Below are positions 9,499 through 19,393 of a DNA stretch of 64,000 nucleotides, piece after piece. The notes beneath the pieces were generated by a model that was not told where the DNA came from, ran no database searches, and saw nothing but the letters and a program-made list of their open reading frames with translations. Source of the stretch: Wallemia ichthyophaga EXF-994 (lineage: Eukaryota; Basidiomycota; Wallemiomycetes; Wallemiales; Wallemiaceae); NCBI RefSeq assembly GCF_000400465.1, contig NW_008806274.1, positions 620,001 to 684,000 of the forward strand, written 5' to 3'. The first letter of the stretch is position 1. Each line of letters starts with the position of its first letter. Made by a program: the position numbers and the translations under genes.

Positions 9499-12049
9499 AT
9501 GGACGCGGAGGCTATCCACTCGCAGAAGAAGCTCATTGAAGCGCTCAACGGCGACGGCAGCGAGGCAGGGCAGATATTACATCTAGCCAGCAGCATCGGT
9601 GACGTTGCCTGGCTCAAGTCTTTAGCTCTCAGTGTCGTGTGCTTCTCATTCGAAGTGCAAACGGCGATCGTCGATGAAGCTATTGCAAAAATCGACGGAG
9701 ACCACGAATTGCAAGAAAGGCGCTATAGGCTGGACACATACACTCTACTTACGTCTTCGTCGCAAATAGACGAGGACGAGGACGACGATCCTTGGAAGGA
9801 TGACGAGGATGTAGAAACAGCGGAGGAACAACGGCAACCGCTAGATTTGTCTCGTTTTCTACTATCGCCAGTGCAACACACCTCCCTTGAATTAGCTGCG
9901 AGAGGTGAAATTGCCAGACTTAATACATTCATCGATAGATATCCCAGCATACTCAGCGATAGCCGGTATGCAATCTTAGAAGCCATACCTGTCAGTATAC
10001 CTCCAACAGGATACCTCAATATCCTACCATCGGACGAGAGCACGTCGAATTGGTACATATCCCGCGCAATCAAAATGGATGCTGTTGGCAGACAACTCGA
10101 CAATGCACTGTCGCTAATTCAGCATGGCGCAGCACGTGGTGTGCTGGGGCTGGATAGGATTGGAGAAGATCTTGTACTTCTACTCAAAATGGCAGAGTGC
10201 AATCACAACGTAGGGTTACTAGAATTCCAGGAAATGTCCTATGAGGACTCAGTAAAAGCATACCTGGCTGGAAGCAGTCCTCAGGATTTTCCAACAAGGA
10301 TCAAGAATGCACTTCTGCCCTATCTTTACGTTCTGGAGTCGCGGAATGAAAGACAAACAGGAGTAACCGATACCGAACTCCACGAGAGATTGCTTATCAA
10401 TATTATACTCGCCGTTGAAATGGATTCGGTTTTGAGCTTGATAGAAGCTAGCAGACCTGATTTGAGTATTAGCGAGAGGGTGATTAAGGACGACAAACTA
10501 CTGGTTGCAATATCTCTAACTCTGCTCTATACAACAACACGCACTGACATTATCGACACTATTCAAAGAGTCTTCGAATGTATGCCTGCTTGGGAAGGTG
10601 GTTTGAGTTGCAGGGTGAGAGATGTCACAGATTTCACGAATGAAGGTCGTGCAGAGGTCGTACAAAGATTCAAGGCTCTCGATGTATCACAACTTGGCTC
10701 ACTTCTCGATCATTTAGACATACACATTGAATCGATGGAGATCTTGGCTAGATGGTCAATCAACGTAACCCTATCGAGAATCGAGTTGTGTGATTACGAA
10801 CAACAACTGACATGGGCGAGGATGTTGACGCGTAGAAGCGTGGGTACTTTAGGAGAAAATATCGAGAGTGGATCAGAATGGGAAGCGTTGCTAGATGACA
10901 TGGTCAAGCTGTCGAACAGTGATGATGGCAGAGCGCTTGGGCTGTTAGAGCGGGATATTGTCGTTAGGATTTTCTTTAGTGGTCTACTGAATTCTGCGAG
11001 TGGGTTTGCATCTTGATGGTACAAAATGTGTTTCTAACAGAAGCATAGAATTTGAACTAGCCAGAGAGCTCCTGTCTTCTCCAGACTCATTGCTGTCATC
11101 TCTTGATAGAAATTTAGTGAACGAAATAGTGTTGGAAACATCCCAAGAATTCTTCGATAATGCGACAGACGGAAATATCAATTACGGATACATGAGGCTA
11201 TCTAAGGAAGTTTTAGAAGTAGGTGCTCAGAATGCACGTGATGTTAACTCTCGCAAAGAGTTTATACTTGCAACATCGAGACTCTGCTCATTCAACCTGG
11301 TAAACGTTCAAGGTGTTTACATAACACCGCTCGAAGTCAGACTGGAGGGTGATAAGTTGGTGTTTATTGACCAGTTGTTGAGTACACACAGGGATGCGTA
11401 TCAGCATCCCGCCAGAATTATGGCGCTGGCTGAAGGTCTCGACAGCAGTCTGAAAGACAACACCAAACGTCAAGTGGAGGTTTTAGGGAGGGTAATAGAT
11501 GCTGCTATCAGATATGAAGACTATGAGCAAGCTTTTAGCGTTACGCAGACTGACGATTACCAACAAAAGCTGACGTTCGGTGAAGACGAAGAAGACAGAC
11601 GATGGGTGTCATTCTACAAACTGGGCGTGGAGATCAGATGGTCGTCAGTCTCTAACAGGCTGGATTGTTTGGCTCAAGCTATGCGGTTGTGTCCTCATCG
11701 GAGACTGCATGATGTTTTATCAAAGTGGAAAGAATTGGAAGAGAGCAAAGATAGGATAGTACCAATGGAGAAGAAGGAGGGAACGGTGAAAGATGCAAGT
11801 GGGGTACTCGCCTCGATTGTTCGCCCAACGACAATCGAAACACAAACACGTCATTTGCTATCAGGTGGGTTGAGAAGATTGAAGAGTGTATCAGCAGGAT
11901 CGCCGGGTGTTTCGTCGCAAGGGATGTCATCATCAAGCAATTCGCAGAGCCATTCTCAACCACAAGCCCATCCACACCAAACATTTGGTCTGGGGTTGGA
12001 GGAGAAGTTAACGCGCGGAGTGGGTTGGCTGATCGGGGCAGAAGAGTAG
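9499..12049 (+). CDS. SEC39: Sec39 domain protein of the Dsl1 ER tethering complex
   Basis: Peripheral ER protein that helps capture Golgi-derived COPI vesicles (yeast Sec39, animal NBAS C-terminal half). Two exons, 9499-11003 and 11041-12049, joined by a 37-nt intron (TTTCTAACAG end), 837 aa. The long alpha-helical protein has the Sec39 pattern IPPTGYLNILPSD followed by MDAVGRQLDNALSLIQHG and GVLGLDRIGEDLVLLLKM. An acidic linker (DEDEDDDPWKDDEDVE) sits near residue 95. The C-terminus is Ser/His/Gln-rich and likely disordered. The family call rests on helical pattern similarity, not a short catalytic motif. Confidence 0.78.
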
Positions 12050-12124
12050 GCGCAGCTTTGTAGAAAAGATAAAGAAATGTATTTTAAGATTGAAATCGAT
12101 ATCTAAGCGCCCGTTCCAACACCC

Positions 12125-13075
12125 ATGTCTGGACTTGTGCGACAGCTACTCAGGAATAACAGGAGAAATATAAATTTACGAGAATTCCACTCGACTCGTC
12201 GGCGATGTAGCGGGTGGAGTGAAAGTAAGGAGAACAAGGATGTCATACCATCGACGAACCCACCGCAGCCACCACTCTCAACGACGCCGACGCTTGACTT
12301 TTTCAAGGACCTCGGCAAAGCAGACAGAGTGTATCATCCATTTGATACGTACAAGTTTGTGACTACGTTGCAAGCGTATGCATACTCGAGGCGTGTCTCT
12401 GAGATAATAATGGTAGCGACGAGGTGAGTGGACTGTGTATCGAACACAAGCATTAGTAATCCACAGCACCGAACAGGACTCTGCTCATCCAACACGCCTT
12501 GATAGCCAGGAGCTCTCTAATGACGAGAGAAGATCTCGAGAATGTGGGTGTGGATGATACGAAACTGGATAAACCGTCTCACAGCGCGTATTTAGTCAAG
12601 CTACCTCTTCCAGGCAGCGCTCACGGAGCTGCGTGTGGAGCTCAGCATCAGAGGCCGTGCAGACGCGAGTGCGTTGCGGAGCCTGACGACGGCGCTCACA
12701 CGCGAGGTGGATGGTTTGGAGCAGAAGATGAAGGAGGACGTCGGCGGATTGAAGGATGACATCGAGCTCGATATGAACAACCGCAAGGACGAGACACAGT
12801 CGGATGGAAAGGCGTTCGAAATAAATGTACAGTCGCTCAACAACAGAATCACAGTGGCCACGGGTGAGTTGAGGACTGAGGTTGAGAGGGATAAATGGGA
12901 TACGACAATTCGTGTTGTCGGTGTTATTTTCTTCGAGGCTGTCTGCATCGTCGCCGCTGTGTTGCTATCGGATCCGGAAGATGTCCAGAAAAAGAAGCAC
13001 AAGACTCGACTGCCTACAGCAGAGGAATTGGGGATCAGGGAGACTGAAGATGAAGTTCAACAGCGTGTGATATGA
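12125..13075 (+). CDS. CCDC90/MCUR1 (DUF1640) family mitochondrial inner-membrane protein
   Basis: Exons 12125-12423, 12477-12543, 12596-13075, 281 aa. An Arg-rich presequence (NNRRNINLREFHSTRRR) is followed by the family hallmark YHPFDTYKFVTTLQ, then VATRTLLIQHA, EDLENSSYLFQAALTEL, a long coiled coil, a membrane helix (VVGVIFFEAVCIVAAVLL) and a short charged tail. Animal relatives are linked to the calcium uniporter and cytochrome oxidase assembly; the yeast relative Fmp32 is linked to proline metabolism and COX assembly. The exact role here is open. Both splice acceptors were chosen because they restore the conserved reading frame. Confidence 0.85.
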
Positions 13076-13103
13076 TGATTACATTTCATTTTTACAGTGT
13101 GTT

Positions 13104-13695
13104 TCATGTGTTATCGGTGCGCTTTATATTCCCGCCATTGCCCTTGCTTCTGCCTCGGGCTCTGCCGCGCCCACGTCCTCGCCCGCTACTTTCCTGGGTC
13201 TGAATTGGCTCAGCAGACGCGTACTTGGATGTCTTTGAACCAATTCGGAGACTAGAAAGCTTGGATGTTAGCTCATCGTCGTCTGAGTGAGTGGTTGTGG
13301 GTGATTTCTGTGCTGCGTGACTACGCCTCTCAGTCTCATCACCAGCACTCAAACTCTTATCACCATCGCCACTGTCACTGCTATTCTTCTTGGGTGTGGG
13401 TGTCGCACTCCCCGATGCAGCTCTCAGCCGGCTCTGAGGCGGTCGATATCTCTCGACATCCTCGACTGGTCTAAACCCCGGCCTAATTTTGATCTGTTTC
13501 CTGACGCTGTTTTGAGTGCCACGATTAGCTGTGGGTCGTCGTCGTGGAAATATTCGCCCACCTTCCATCACTGCGTACACTCACCGGTATTTCCCTGCCG
13601 CCATCCTCACTATCGACAATACCAGCAACGGTGCTTGCGGGGCTTTTCTGGGGTGAGCTGGGTGAGCTAGGTGTGAGTGTGTTGGGTGAAGTCAT
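13104..13695 (-). CDS. PYM1: PYM (partner of Y14 and Mago), exon junction complex disassembly factor
   Basis: Cytoplasmic ribosome-associated factor that strips exon junction complexes from newly translated mRNA. Exons on the minus strand 13695-13562 and 13506-13104, 178 aa. The N-terminal Mago-binding motif is present: AGIVDSEDGGREIPVSVRSD joined across the intron to GSVRKQIKIRPGF, then EDVERYRPP. The middle is low-complexity Ser/Asp-rich and the end is RG-rich (SGRGRGRGRARGRSKG), suggesting RNA binding. The intron donor GTGGGC and acceptor AACAG were chosen because they rebuild the conserved DGSVRK junction. PYM presence agrees with an intron-dense genome. Confidence 0.87.
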
Positions 13696-13761
13696 TCAAC
13701 TGAATTGTTGGAATTGGATGTAATACACGACGCGAACACAATACAAATCGCAACACAAACA

Positions 13762-14962
13762 TCATTCTTCTTTCTTCCCGATTTGTTCCAGTAGCACTTG
13801 TTCGTTGAGCGTGTTTTGATGCTCGCCAACTGCCGTATGACTTTGTTAGATGGCGCTCAAAGGGTACAAAATTCTCACTCACAGAAAAGCCGCTCAAGAT
13901 TCCTGTACCAGCCCAGATGCCATATTCTGTCATCCACTTTGAGCACCTGCTGGCCAACTCTGAGATATTCTACCGGCTCGAGATATTTGAGTGTGTTTTG
14001 TAGATGAGGATCCGAGGGGTTTTTGTGAGCCTGCTGCGTGAGCTAAAAGGGGTTGTAAGTGAGTATTGAATACGCTTTTCACGCTAATTCATACACACCC
14101 TCTCAAACGACCTTCGCCGCTCAATGTCGACACTCGAGTGCGAAACCAAGACACCGCGCATGACGGTGCAGAACAGGGCGGCAGCGACACCGCTAACGAC
14201 GGTAGCCGCGAGAGCGGTGAGTGCCACGTCGAGTCTAATGTCGCGTACGGTGTGTGCAGTGTGTGCAGCGGTGCTAAACCGCCAGTATCCCAGCGCATAG
14301 CGAATGGCCCGCGCACCCACGGGGCCAGGAAAGTAAGCAGCGGGAGTATCCCAGAAAACAGAACGGACCCATGCATCGTGTCTACTGAGCTCGCGCACTT
14401 GGCGGAAATTGGTCAGCAGACTGGGGAGGATCGGTGCAGCACCAACCACACTCACGACGGGCATCAGCGCGCACGTGATGAGAAAGGAGGGCAGAGTGTC
14501 GCGCGCGATACACGCATCGAACCAGACACAATGGTGGTCGAACTGTGCGCGGTCGCGGCGGCATACGGAGCAGTGGCGCGTGCGCGGCGCCTTCACGCGT
14601 CCTCCGCACGCATCGCGGTGGCAGCGCCGCGCCTGTCCGTCGGCCAGACAGGGCGTGTAGCGAGAGTTGTAGACGGCGCAAGTGGGAGTGGGAGTGTCGC
14701 TCGAGTGGCCCGCACGCTTCAGCACCGTCGCGTAGTAGTGCCACAGGAGCGCGGCATAGAGGAGGTGGAACGCGCCGCCGTATACACATCGCTTGAGGTT
14801 TTGCAGTGTGGGTAGTATCTCGAGCATACAGATTCGGTATCCCTTTCTAACATGTCGGGCTAGTTAGATATACAGCACATGATGCACACAGTTACACACT
14901 CACACAGCCAACAGCGTCAGCAAGCACACCGAGCACTTGCCGAGTAGCCACGCACTTGGCAT
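13762..14962 (-). CDS. DHHC-type palmitoyltransferase
   Basis: Integral membrane protein S-acyltransferase. Exons on the minus strand 14962-14904, 14846-14099, 14042-13883, 13829-13762, 344 aa. Residues 1-45 include a first membrane helix (CSVCLLTLLAV). The Cys-rich zinc domain reads KAPRTRHCSVCRRDRAQFDH followed by HC, with the DHHC active site. Two or three further membrane helices follow, then a soluble tail with DPHLQNTLKYLEPVEYLRVG. Odd point: the residues after DHHC are VWFDAC instead of the common PWVxNC, so zinc-loop packing may differ. The last exon acceptor is inferred from frame. Start codons of this gene and the dynein light chain are 32 bp apart, back to back. Confidence 0.85.
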
Positions 14963-14994
14963 TGAAGCTGTTGAACGGTGACGTCGACGGCGCG

Positions 14995-15387
14995 ATGAGT
15001 GCTAATAACACGACCATTGGCAGAGAGAAATTCGACATGGATCACTTGCGCCCAGTCATGCGCAGAGTATTGAATGCGTCACTCACCAACGCCAAATACC
15101 AAGACTTGGACAGCGACGCAACGGCAGCGATAGCGCATAAGATCAAGCAGCACATGCTGGAGCAGTCTGGCCAAGGTTTCAAATACATAGTCTTTGTAAA
15201 CGCCTCCAAAAATAATAATCAGGGTCTCAGAGCGGATGCGAGCATGCATTGGGAGATGGATGCTGACGCCTTTGTACAAGATGTTTATCAGTCTGTGAGT
15301 TGTGGAGTTGAAATATTGAAAATGGCTGAGTGCGTCTTGCAGGAACATATCATTTGTATCTGCGTAGCATATGCGATTAGAATATGA
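14995..15387 (+). CDS. DYNLT1: Tctex-type dynein light chain
   Basis: Light chain of cytoplasmic dynein. Exons 14995-15294 and 15343-15387, 114 aa. Matches the family over its length: TNAKYQDLDSDATAAIAHKI, then FKYIVFVNASKNNNQGLRA, and the C-terminal strand ICICVAYAIRI generated by the splice. The intron has donor GTGAGT and acceptor TTGCAG. The promoter must lie in the 32-bp gap and inside the opposite DHHC gene. Confidence 0.9.
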   Translation: MSANNTTIGREKFDMDHLRPVMRRVLNASLTNAKYQDLDSDATAAIAHKIKQHMLEQSGQGFKYIVFVNASKNNNQGLRADASMHWEMDADAFVQDVYQSVSCGVEILKMAECVLQEHIICICVAYAIRI

Positions 15388-15453
15388 TGTTGATGTTTAT
15401 TTGAGATATGAGATTTGATACGAGATATTACCATGATATTTCTTACGTCTGTG

Positions 15454-16488
15454 TTATTGTGTTTGGTCGCCCATCTCAGCCTCGCGCAACACGCCGTCCA
15501 ACTTGGGATCGTTAGGCCACCACTCTGGGATACGAGCTTGGACATGCCAGTGAGGGTCGTTGCCGCTGTCGCCCCTAATGAACAGGCCATCTGGGGCACG
15601 CACGAGCATTTCCAATCTGAGGAGGGCGATACCGCTGATACTTCCATCGGGGTTGGGCAAGGTTCCGCAGAGTTTGCCCACCTGTTTCGGTGTTTTGAGG
15701 GATGGCAGTTGAGCGTAAATGTTAGTCATAGGTGGAGGTGTGGGAGTGTCTCCTTCATTCTGCCTCCGTTGCAGCGTGATTGGGAGAATGCGCTTTCTCA
15801 CTACTCCCGTGTGCTGGGTGCGTATAGTAAGCTCCTGCCCCACGTAGCAGCCTTTGCGGAAGTTGACGCCGTTCATGTAGTCGATGTTGGACTCGAGCGG
15901 CAGGCTCTTTTCTGGCCATAGATCGTCTATGCCCTCGGGCACACCTAGGGAGTATCTCCTGCGGGAGTATTCGGGGTGTGTGGAGTGTGCAGAGTGTTCA
16001 TCGCGTGCATCGCGTGCATCGCGTGACTCAGCAAGAATCCTTCGTCCCATTCCTGGCGCGCGAGGATCGATCATGGAAGCGATTGAAGCGATTTGGTGGT
16101 GCTCCTGCTCCTGTTCCTGCTCCTGTTCACCCACACCACCTTCATCCTTCCAATACACACCAACACCCTCTACGCCTTCCACCTTCACTTTGGAGCGCAG
16201 CTTGTATTTGTTGCACAGCGCCACGACGCCCGCACTGACTCGGCTATCGACATCGAGATAAAAACAATCCGCGCTAGTCGGGTAGATGAAGGTATCGTAG
16301 AGCATGCGGCCTGGCGGGCTGAGGATGGCAGCGTATCGCCCGCCGTCTTGCGGAGTAGGGATGGTTTGTGTACACAGTCCGTTGAGGAATTTGGCACTAT
16401 CTCTACCATGCACGCTAATAACTGAGCGTGAGTGTAGCTGTAGCTGTAGCGACTTGAATAATTGCTGTGCGATTTGCGTTGCTTTCAT
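15454..16488 (-). CDS. IBA57: IBA57/CAF17, mitochondrial iron-sulfur cluster assembly protein
   Basis: Folate-binding YgfZ/GcvT-like protein needed for mitochondrial [4Fe-4S] cluster maturation. Single exon, 344 aa. Family marks: FLNGLCTQTI, DGGRYAAILSPPGRMLYDTF, and the signature KGCYVGQELTIRTQHTGVVR near residue 215. An insertion at about residues 115-175 holds an EQEQEQEQE run and a DARDARDEH repeat, both encoded by short tandem DNA repeats (around 16000-16030 and 16095-16130). The N-terminus (MKATQIAQQLFKSLQLQ) is weakly amphipathic and could be the mitochondrial targeting signal. Confidence 0.93.
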   Translation of the reverse strand: MKATQIAQQLFKSLQLQLHSRSVISVHGRDSAKFLNGLCTQTIPTPQDGGRYAAILSPPGRMLYDTFIYPTSADCFYLDVDSRVSAGVVALCNKYKLRSKVKVEGVEGVGVYWKDEGGVGEQEQEQEQEHHQIASIASMIDPRAPGMGRRILAESRDARDARDEHSAHSTHPEYSRRRYSLGVPEGIDDLWPEKSLPLESNIDYMNGVNFRKGCYVGQELTIRTQHTGVVRKRILPITLQRRQNEGDTPTPPPMTNIYAQLPSLKTPKQVGKLCGTLPNPDGSISGIALLRLEMLVRAPDGLFIRGDSGNDPHWHVQARIPEWWPNDPKLDGVLREAEMGDQTQ

Positions 16489-16558
16489 ATTCCTGTGATT
16501 CTGTGCTCGCGTCGTCCTTGACTGTCGGCGACTACGAACTACAAATCAAGATCAATCC

Positions 16559-16819
16559 ATGGGCGCTTGTGGCAAACTCCGCTCTCAACTCGCAGAATGC
16601 CTTAGCAAGTCGGAGTGTCTGCAGAGCGGGAAATCGGCTCAGGAATGCCTCCGAGAAGACCAAGTGCCGCGCGAATGCCAGCAGCTGCGATTGGCGTTTA
16701 TGGAATGCAAGCGTGATTTGGTGTGTATGATTTGCAGTGCAGTTACATAAATAGGCTTATACGTCGTTTAGCTCGATGCCAGGAAGCGGTTTAGAGGTGT
16801 TTCTGGGGGTGGCAATTAG
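16559..16819 (+). CDS. COA5: Cytochrome c oxidase assembly factor COA5/PET191
   Basis: Twin CX9C protein of the mitochondrial intermembrane space, needed for complex IV assembly. Exons 16559-16720 and 16772-16819, 69 aa. It holds CGKLRSQLAEC, KSECLQSG, CLREDQVP and ECQQLRLAFMEC, so both CX9C pairs are intact, then CKRDLLDARKRFRGV across the splice, the typical Pet191 ending. No cleaved presequence, as expected for Mia40 substrates. Confidence 0.93.
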
Positions 16820-16908
16820 ACGGCTAGACGGCTAACCGGCTAAAAAACTAAAACTCCTCGCCAAAATCACCCTCATCAAGATCCTATTTGTATTATTAGT
16901 ATTGAGGA

Positions 16909-17794
16909 TTATTTGTAAACAGAACAACGCACGGCTGGCTCATTGGGCTCCTCATCCTCACCGAATTGGATCGAGTTGTCGATGTGCGAGAGGAGATTGT
17001 CAATGCTATCCTCATCTGTGACATCGAGTGGAATGAATTGGATCAAGTTGTGGTCTTCTATCAGACCGACTATAGCCTGGTTGAGGGAATGAAATTTTGG
17101 GTTAGTGTCTCGGTTGATTTCATCGAGAATGAGTGTAGGATCTGGGTCAAGATATCTCTCGAGATCCTTCTTCTTCCTGCCAGTGCTGATGACGCTCTCG
17201 GGTTCATTTCCCACCAAATCCATCTTAGTCATGACGTTTATATGCGGTACTTCTAAGTTGATCATTGCTGAAGTAGCGCTGAGGACCCCAGCGAAGAACT
17301 TGGAGCGATCATCCATGAACTGAGCCTCGAGGAGGTATGTCGCAGCCACCTTAACGTCGAGTTTGTGGAGGCTGTCGACCAGCATCTGCATGAGGGGAAA
17401 GTGGGTGTAGAGTTCAATCTGACCTGGGCAGTCAATAACCAAGTAATCATCCTCGTAAGTTCCTATTTGCTCTTCTAACCAGTCCAGATTCTGCATTAGA
17501 TATTCAAAGCAGTAGATCAGAGCGCCATTCGGACCAAGGCTAAGCTCATCCATAACATCCTCCAGACTAATCAAATCGCGGATATCAATCTCAGGCTGCA
17601 CATCGAAATTCTCAGCTGCAGGATCGAGATTGAATAGGTGCATTTTGCGATGGGTAGCATGGGCATGCTGGATTAGAGCTGAACTGAACGTCGATTTGCC
17701 CGCTCCCGCAGGACCAGAGACGAGTAGAGCGTATTTGCCCCTGTGTTGTATGAATTAGATATGTGGATGTTGATAACGCGTGTAGAAATTACAT
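16909..17794 (-). CDS. GPN3: GPN-loop GTPase 3, start codon split by an intron
   Basis: GTPase that helps assemble and import RNA polymerase II. Coding exons on the minus strand are 17794-17793 (only the A and T of ATG) and 17740-16909, 277 aa. MGKYALLVSGPAGAGKST starts the protein, followed by NLDPAAENFD, the GPNGALIYCFEYL insertion that names the family, DCPGQIELYTHFP, TKMDLVG and the GPN3-type ending IDNSIQFGEDEE. No ATG upstream of MGKYA in frame exists without the splice; donor GTAATT and acceptor ACACAG remove 52 nt and complete the ATG. Confidence 0.9.
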
Positions 17795-17885
17795 TACGTA
17801 GTTGTTTGAGTGGAAGAAGGTTGTTGATCGAGAACGACGACGACGACGACCAAGACAACAACGACAAGAACAAGAATACAATATC

Positions 17886-18287
17886 ATGCAAACACCTGGA
17901 GTAACAATCGATGGTAGCGATACAGTGGCCCAACCAGAATCACTACTCAATCCAGCCACTTTCACACCACCTAATCACAACTACCCAAATATACGCATAG
18001 AGTATTGCGATAGGTGTAGATGGTCTCCTCGTGCTCAATGGCTTATGACTGAATTGCTCCTGACTTTCCCTCCACCGGCCATCGAAGCCATCACACTCAT
18101 CCCGCGCAACGACGAATCTTCTGCGGGGAGATTCAGAGTGTGGCTCTATGACGCGTCCTCTAGCCCACCAAAGCTTCTATGGGACAGGAAAGTCGAAGGC
18201 GCTTTCCCCGAAGCTAAACAGCTCAAACAAAGAGTTAGGGATAGCATCGCGCCAGGTATGTCGTTAGGGCACAGCGATAAGAAGTAG
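17886..18287 (+). CDS. Rdx/SelW-like thioredoxin-fold protein
   Basis: Single exon, 133 aa from the first in-frame ATG. IRIEYCDRCRWSPRAQWLM carries the CxxC redox motif after the first beta strand, with Cys in place of selenocysteine, followed by FPPPAIEAITLIPR, GRFRVWLYD and a basic helix (FPEAKQLKQRVRDSI), as in the fungal Rdx family. Presumed redox protein of unknown partner. Convergent with the mitochondrial S14 gene, with 62 bp between stop codons. Confidence 0.88.
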   Translation: MQTPGVTIDGSDTVAQPESLLNPATFTPPNHNYPNIRIEYCDRCRWSPRAQWLMTELLLTFPPPAIEAITLIPRNDESSAGRFRVWLYDASSSPPKLLWDRKVEGAFPEAKQLKQRVRDSIAPGMSLGHSDKK

Positions 18288-18349
18288 CTTTCTTTCCCAA
18301 CAAACTCCATCGATAAGAAAGGAAAGTGAAAATATTCATTACACTGTCT

Positions 18350-18711
18350 CTACCACGAAGCTTTATGTACACCTTCCAATTCATCTCTCAACGCCTGTAA
18401 TCTGAATTGGAAACGCGTAAGTCCCTGCTGCAAACCCGCGCCTCTACCTGTGACTTTGCACCTGTTACGAATCATGGTTGGCCTTGAAGCAGATTCAAAT
18501 GAGTTTAGAGTGAGTTGTGCTTGGTGGCGTACTTGAGAGGGTAAGGTGGTATTCCTAGCGACGTAGAGGAAAGACCTTCTGTGGTAGATGTTAGTCGTGC
18601 TATCGCTGCAGCTACAGCCACACAAGCCACATACCTCTGTACCTCCCGCTTAGCTACCATCTCACGTCTATGTATATCCCTAAGCACTCTACTTGAAGGT
18701 CCTGTTGGCAT
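18350..18711 (-). CDS. MRP2: Mitochondrial small ribosomal subunit protein uS14m
   Basis: Exons on the minus strand 18711-18635 and 18578-18350, 101 aa. Contains RDIHRREMVAKREVQR, then RSFLYVARNTTLPSQVRHQA and the uS14 signature RNRCKVTGRGAGLQQGLTRF, with RFQFRLQALRDELEG at the end. uS14 binds 16S-type rRNA in the head of the small subunit. The zinc-ribbon cysteines are absent, as in mitochondrial and C-minus forms. Confidence 0.93.
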
Positions 18712-18779
18712 TTTTCAAGGTGGATTGGTCGTCGTTATCCAACCTTCTTTTTCCACTGCCACCACTACCCCACACGCTT

Positions 18780-19046
18780 ATGAAAAATTACCTTCCTACT
18801 CCCCGCTCAGCAGCTACATCGGCGATATTCTGCCTCACTTTCTCAGCCGCTTTGATTTCGACGCTGGTGAGCGGGAGTAGTGGGAGTAGTCCACGCACTT
18901 CTATACCCCCTTGCCCTGGCCAGAAAGCACGCAAAAGAGAATTTGATGAGCTCGACAAACCTCCTCGATTCAGCCTCTACGATCATTTGAAGACGTTTAC
19001 AGGTTTTGGATCAAGTAGGAAACATGATTTTATACGAGAAGTCTAG
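18780..19046 (+). CDS. Small single-pass membrane protein, function unknown
   Basis: An 88-aa ORF from ATG 18780. Residues about 11-32 form one membrane helix (AATSAIFCLTFSAALISTLV), then a Pro/Ser linker with IPPCPG and a basic, charged tail containing EFDELDKPPRFSLYDHLKTF. I do not recognise it. The basic N-terminus and size resemble small mitochondrial inner-membrane factors, but that is a guess. It is divergent from uS14m with 68 bp between start codons, which supports a shared promoter and a real gene. Confidence 0.55.
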   Translation: MKNYLPTPRSAATSAIFCLTFSAALISTLVSGSSGSSPRTSIPPCPGQKARKREFDELDKPPRFSLYDHLKTFTGFGSSRKHDFIREV

Positions 19047-19393
19047 AGGAGGGGTTTAGAGAGGCGTGGGGTGATCAAATAGCTTTAATAAGACTCAATG
19101 TGTTTGAAATGGACATGGAAATGATGGAGAAGACCAATTTTCACTGGTTTATACTAGTCGTTTAGCTCAGTGAAGCGTGGAAAATGGCAGTGATTAGATT
19201 TGAAATACTCGCAAGATCCAACGGAATACTCAAAGCAATATTCAACGTAGTATTCAAGTTGGGTTTGAAATAGAAGACATGGTAAACAAAACAATCTTGT
19301 ATTTGCCTTATAATAGAATGTTAGAAGTAATTTAGCTTATGTATATTCATATAAAGGGATATTGATATGCTTATCCACCCTTTAATCCCCTCA
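19047..19393. other. Intergenic, HEM12 promoter
   Basis: No gene seen. The stretch is AT-rich and ends in a TATA-type element shortly before HEM12. Confidence 0.5.
19350..19355 (+). promoter_or_regulatory. TATA box of HEM12
   Basis: TATAAA within ATATAAAGGGA, 39 bp upstream of the ATG at 19394. Its position argues for translation start at 19394 and not at the in-frame ATG 19367, which would lie before the expected transcription start. Confidence 0.5.

Noticed and set aside
11000-11040. Split of Sec39 into two genes
   Set aside because: The frame change is explained by a 37-nt intron with consensus ends; both halves belong to one helical protein.
12576-12640. Apparent frameshift or 19-nt intron in the MCUR1-like gene
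   Set aside because: A normal 52-nt intron (12544-12595) restores the conserved SSYLFQAALTEL frame, so no frameshift is needed.
14066-14815. 249-aa plus-strand ORF
   Set aside because: Fully antisense to the DHHC gene, whose zinc domain is unmistakable.
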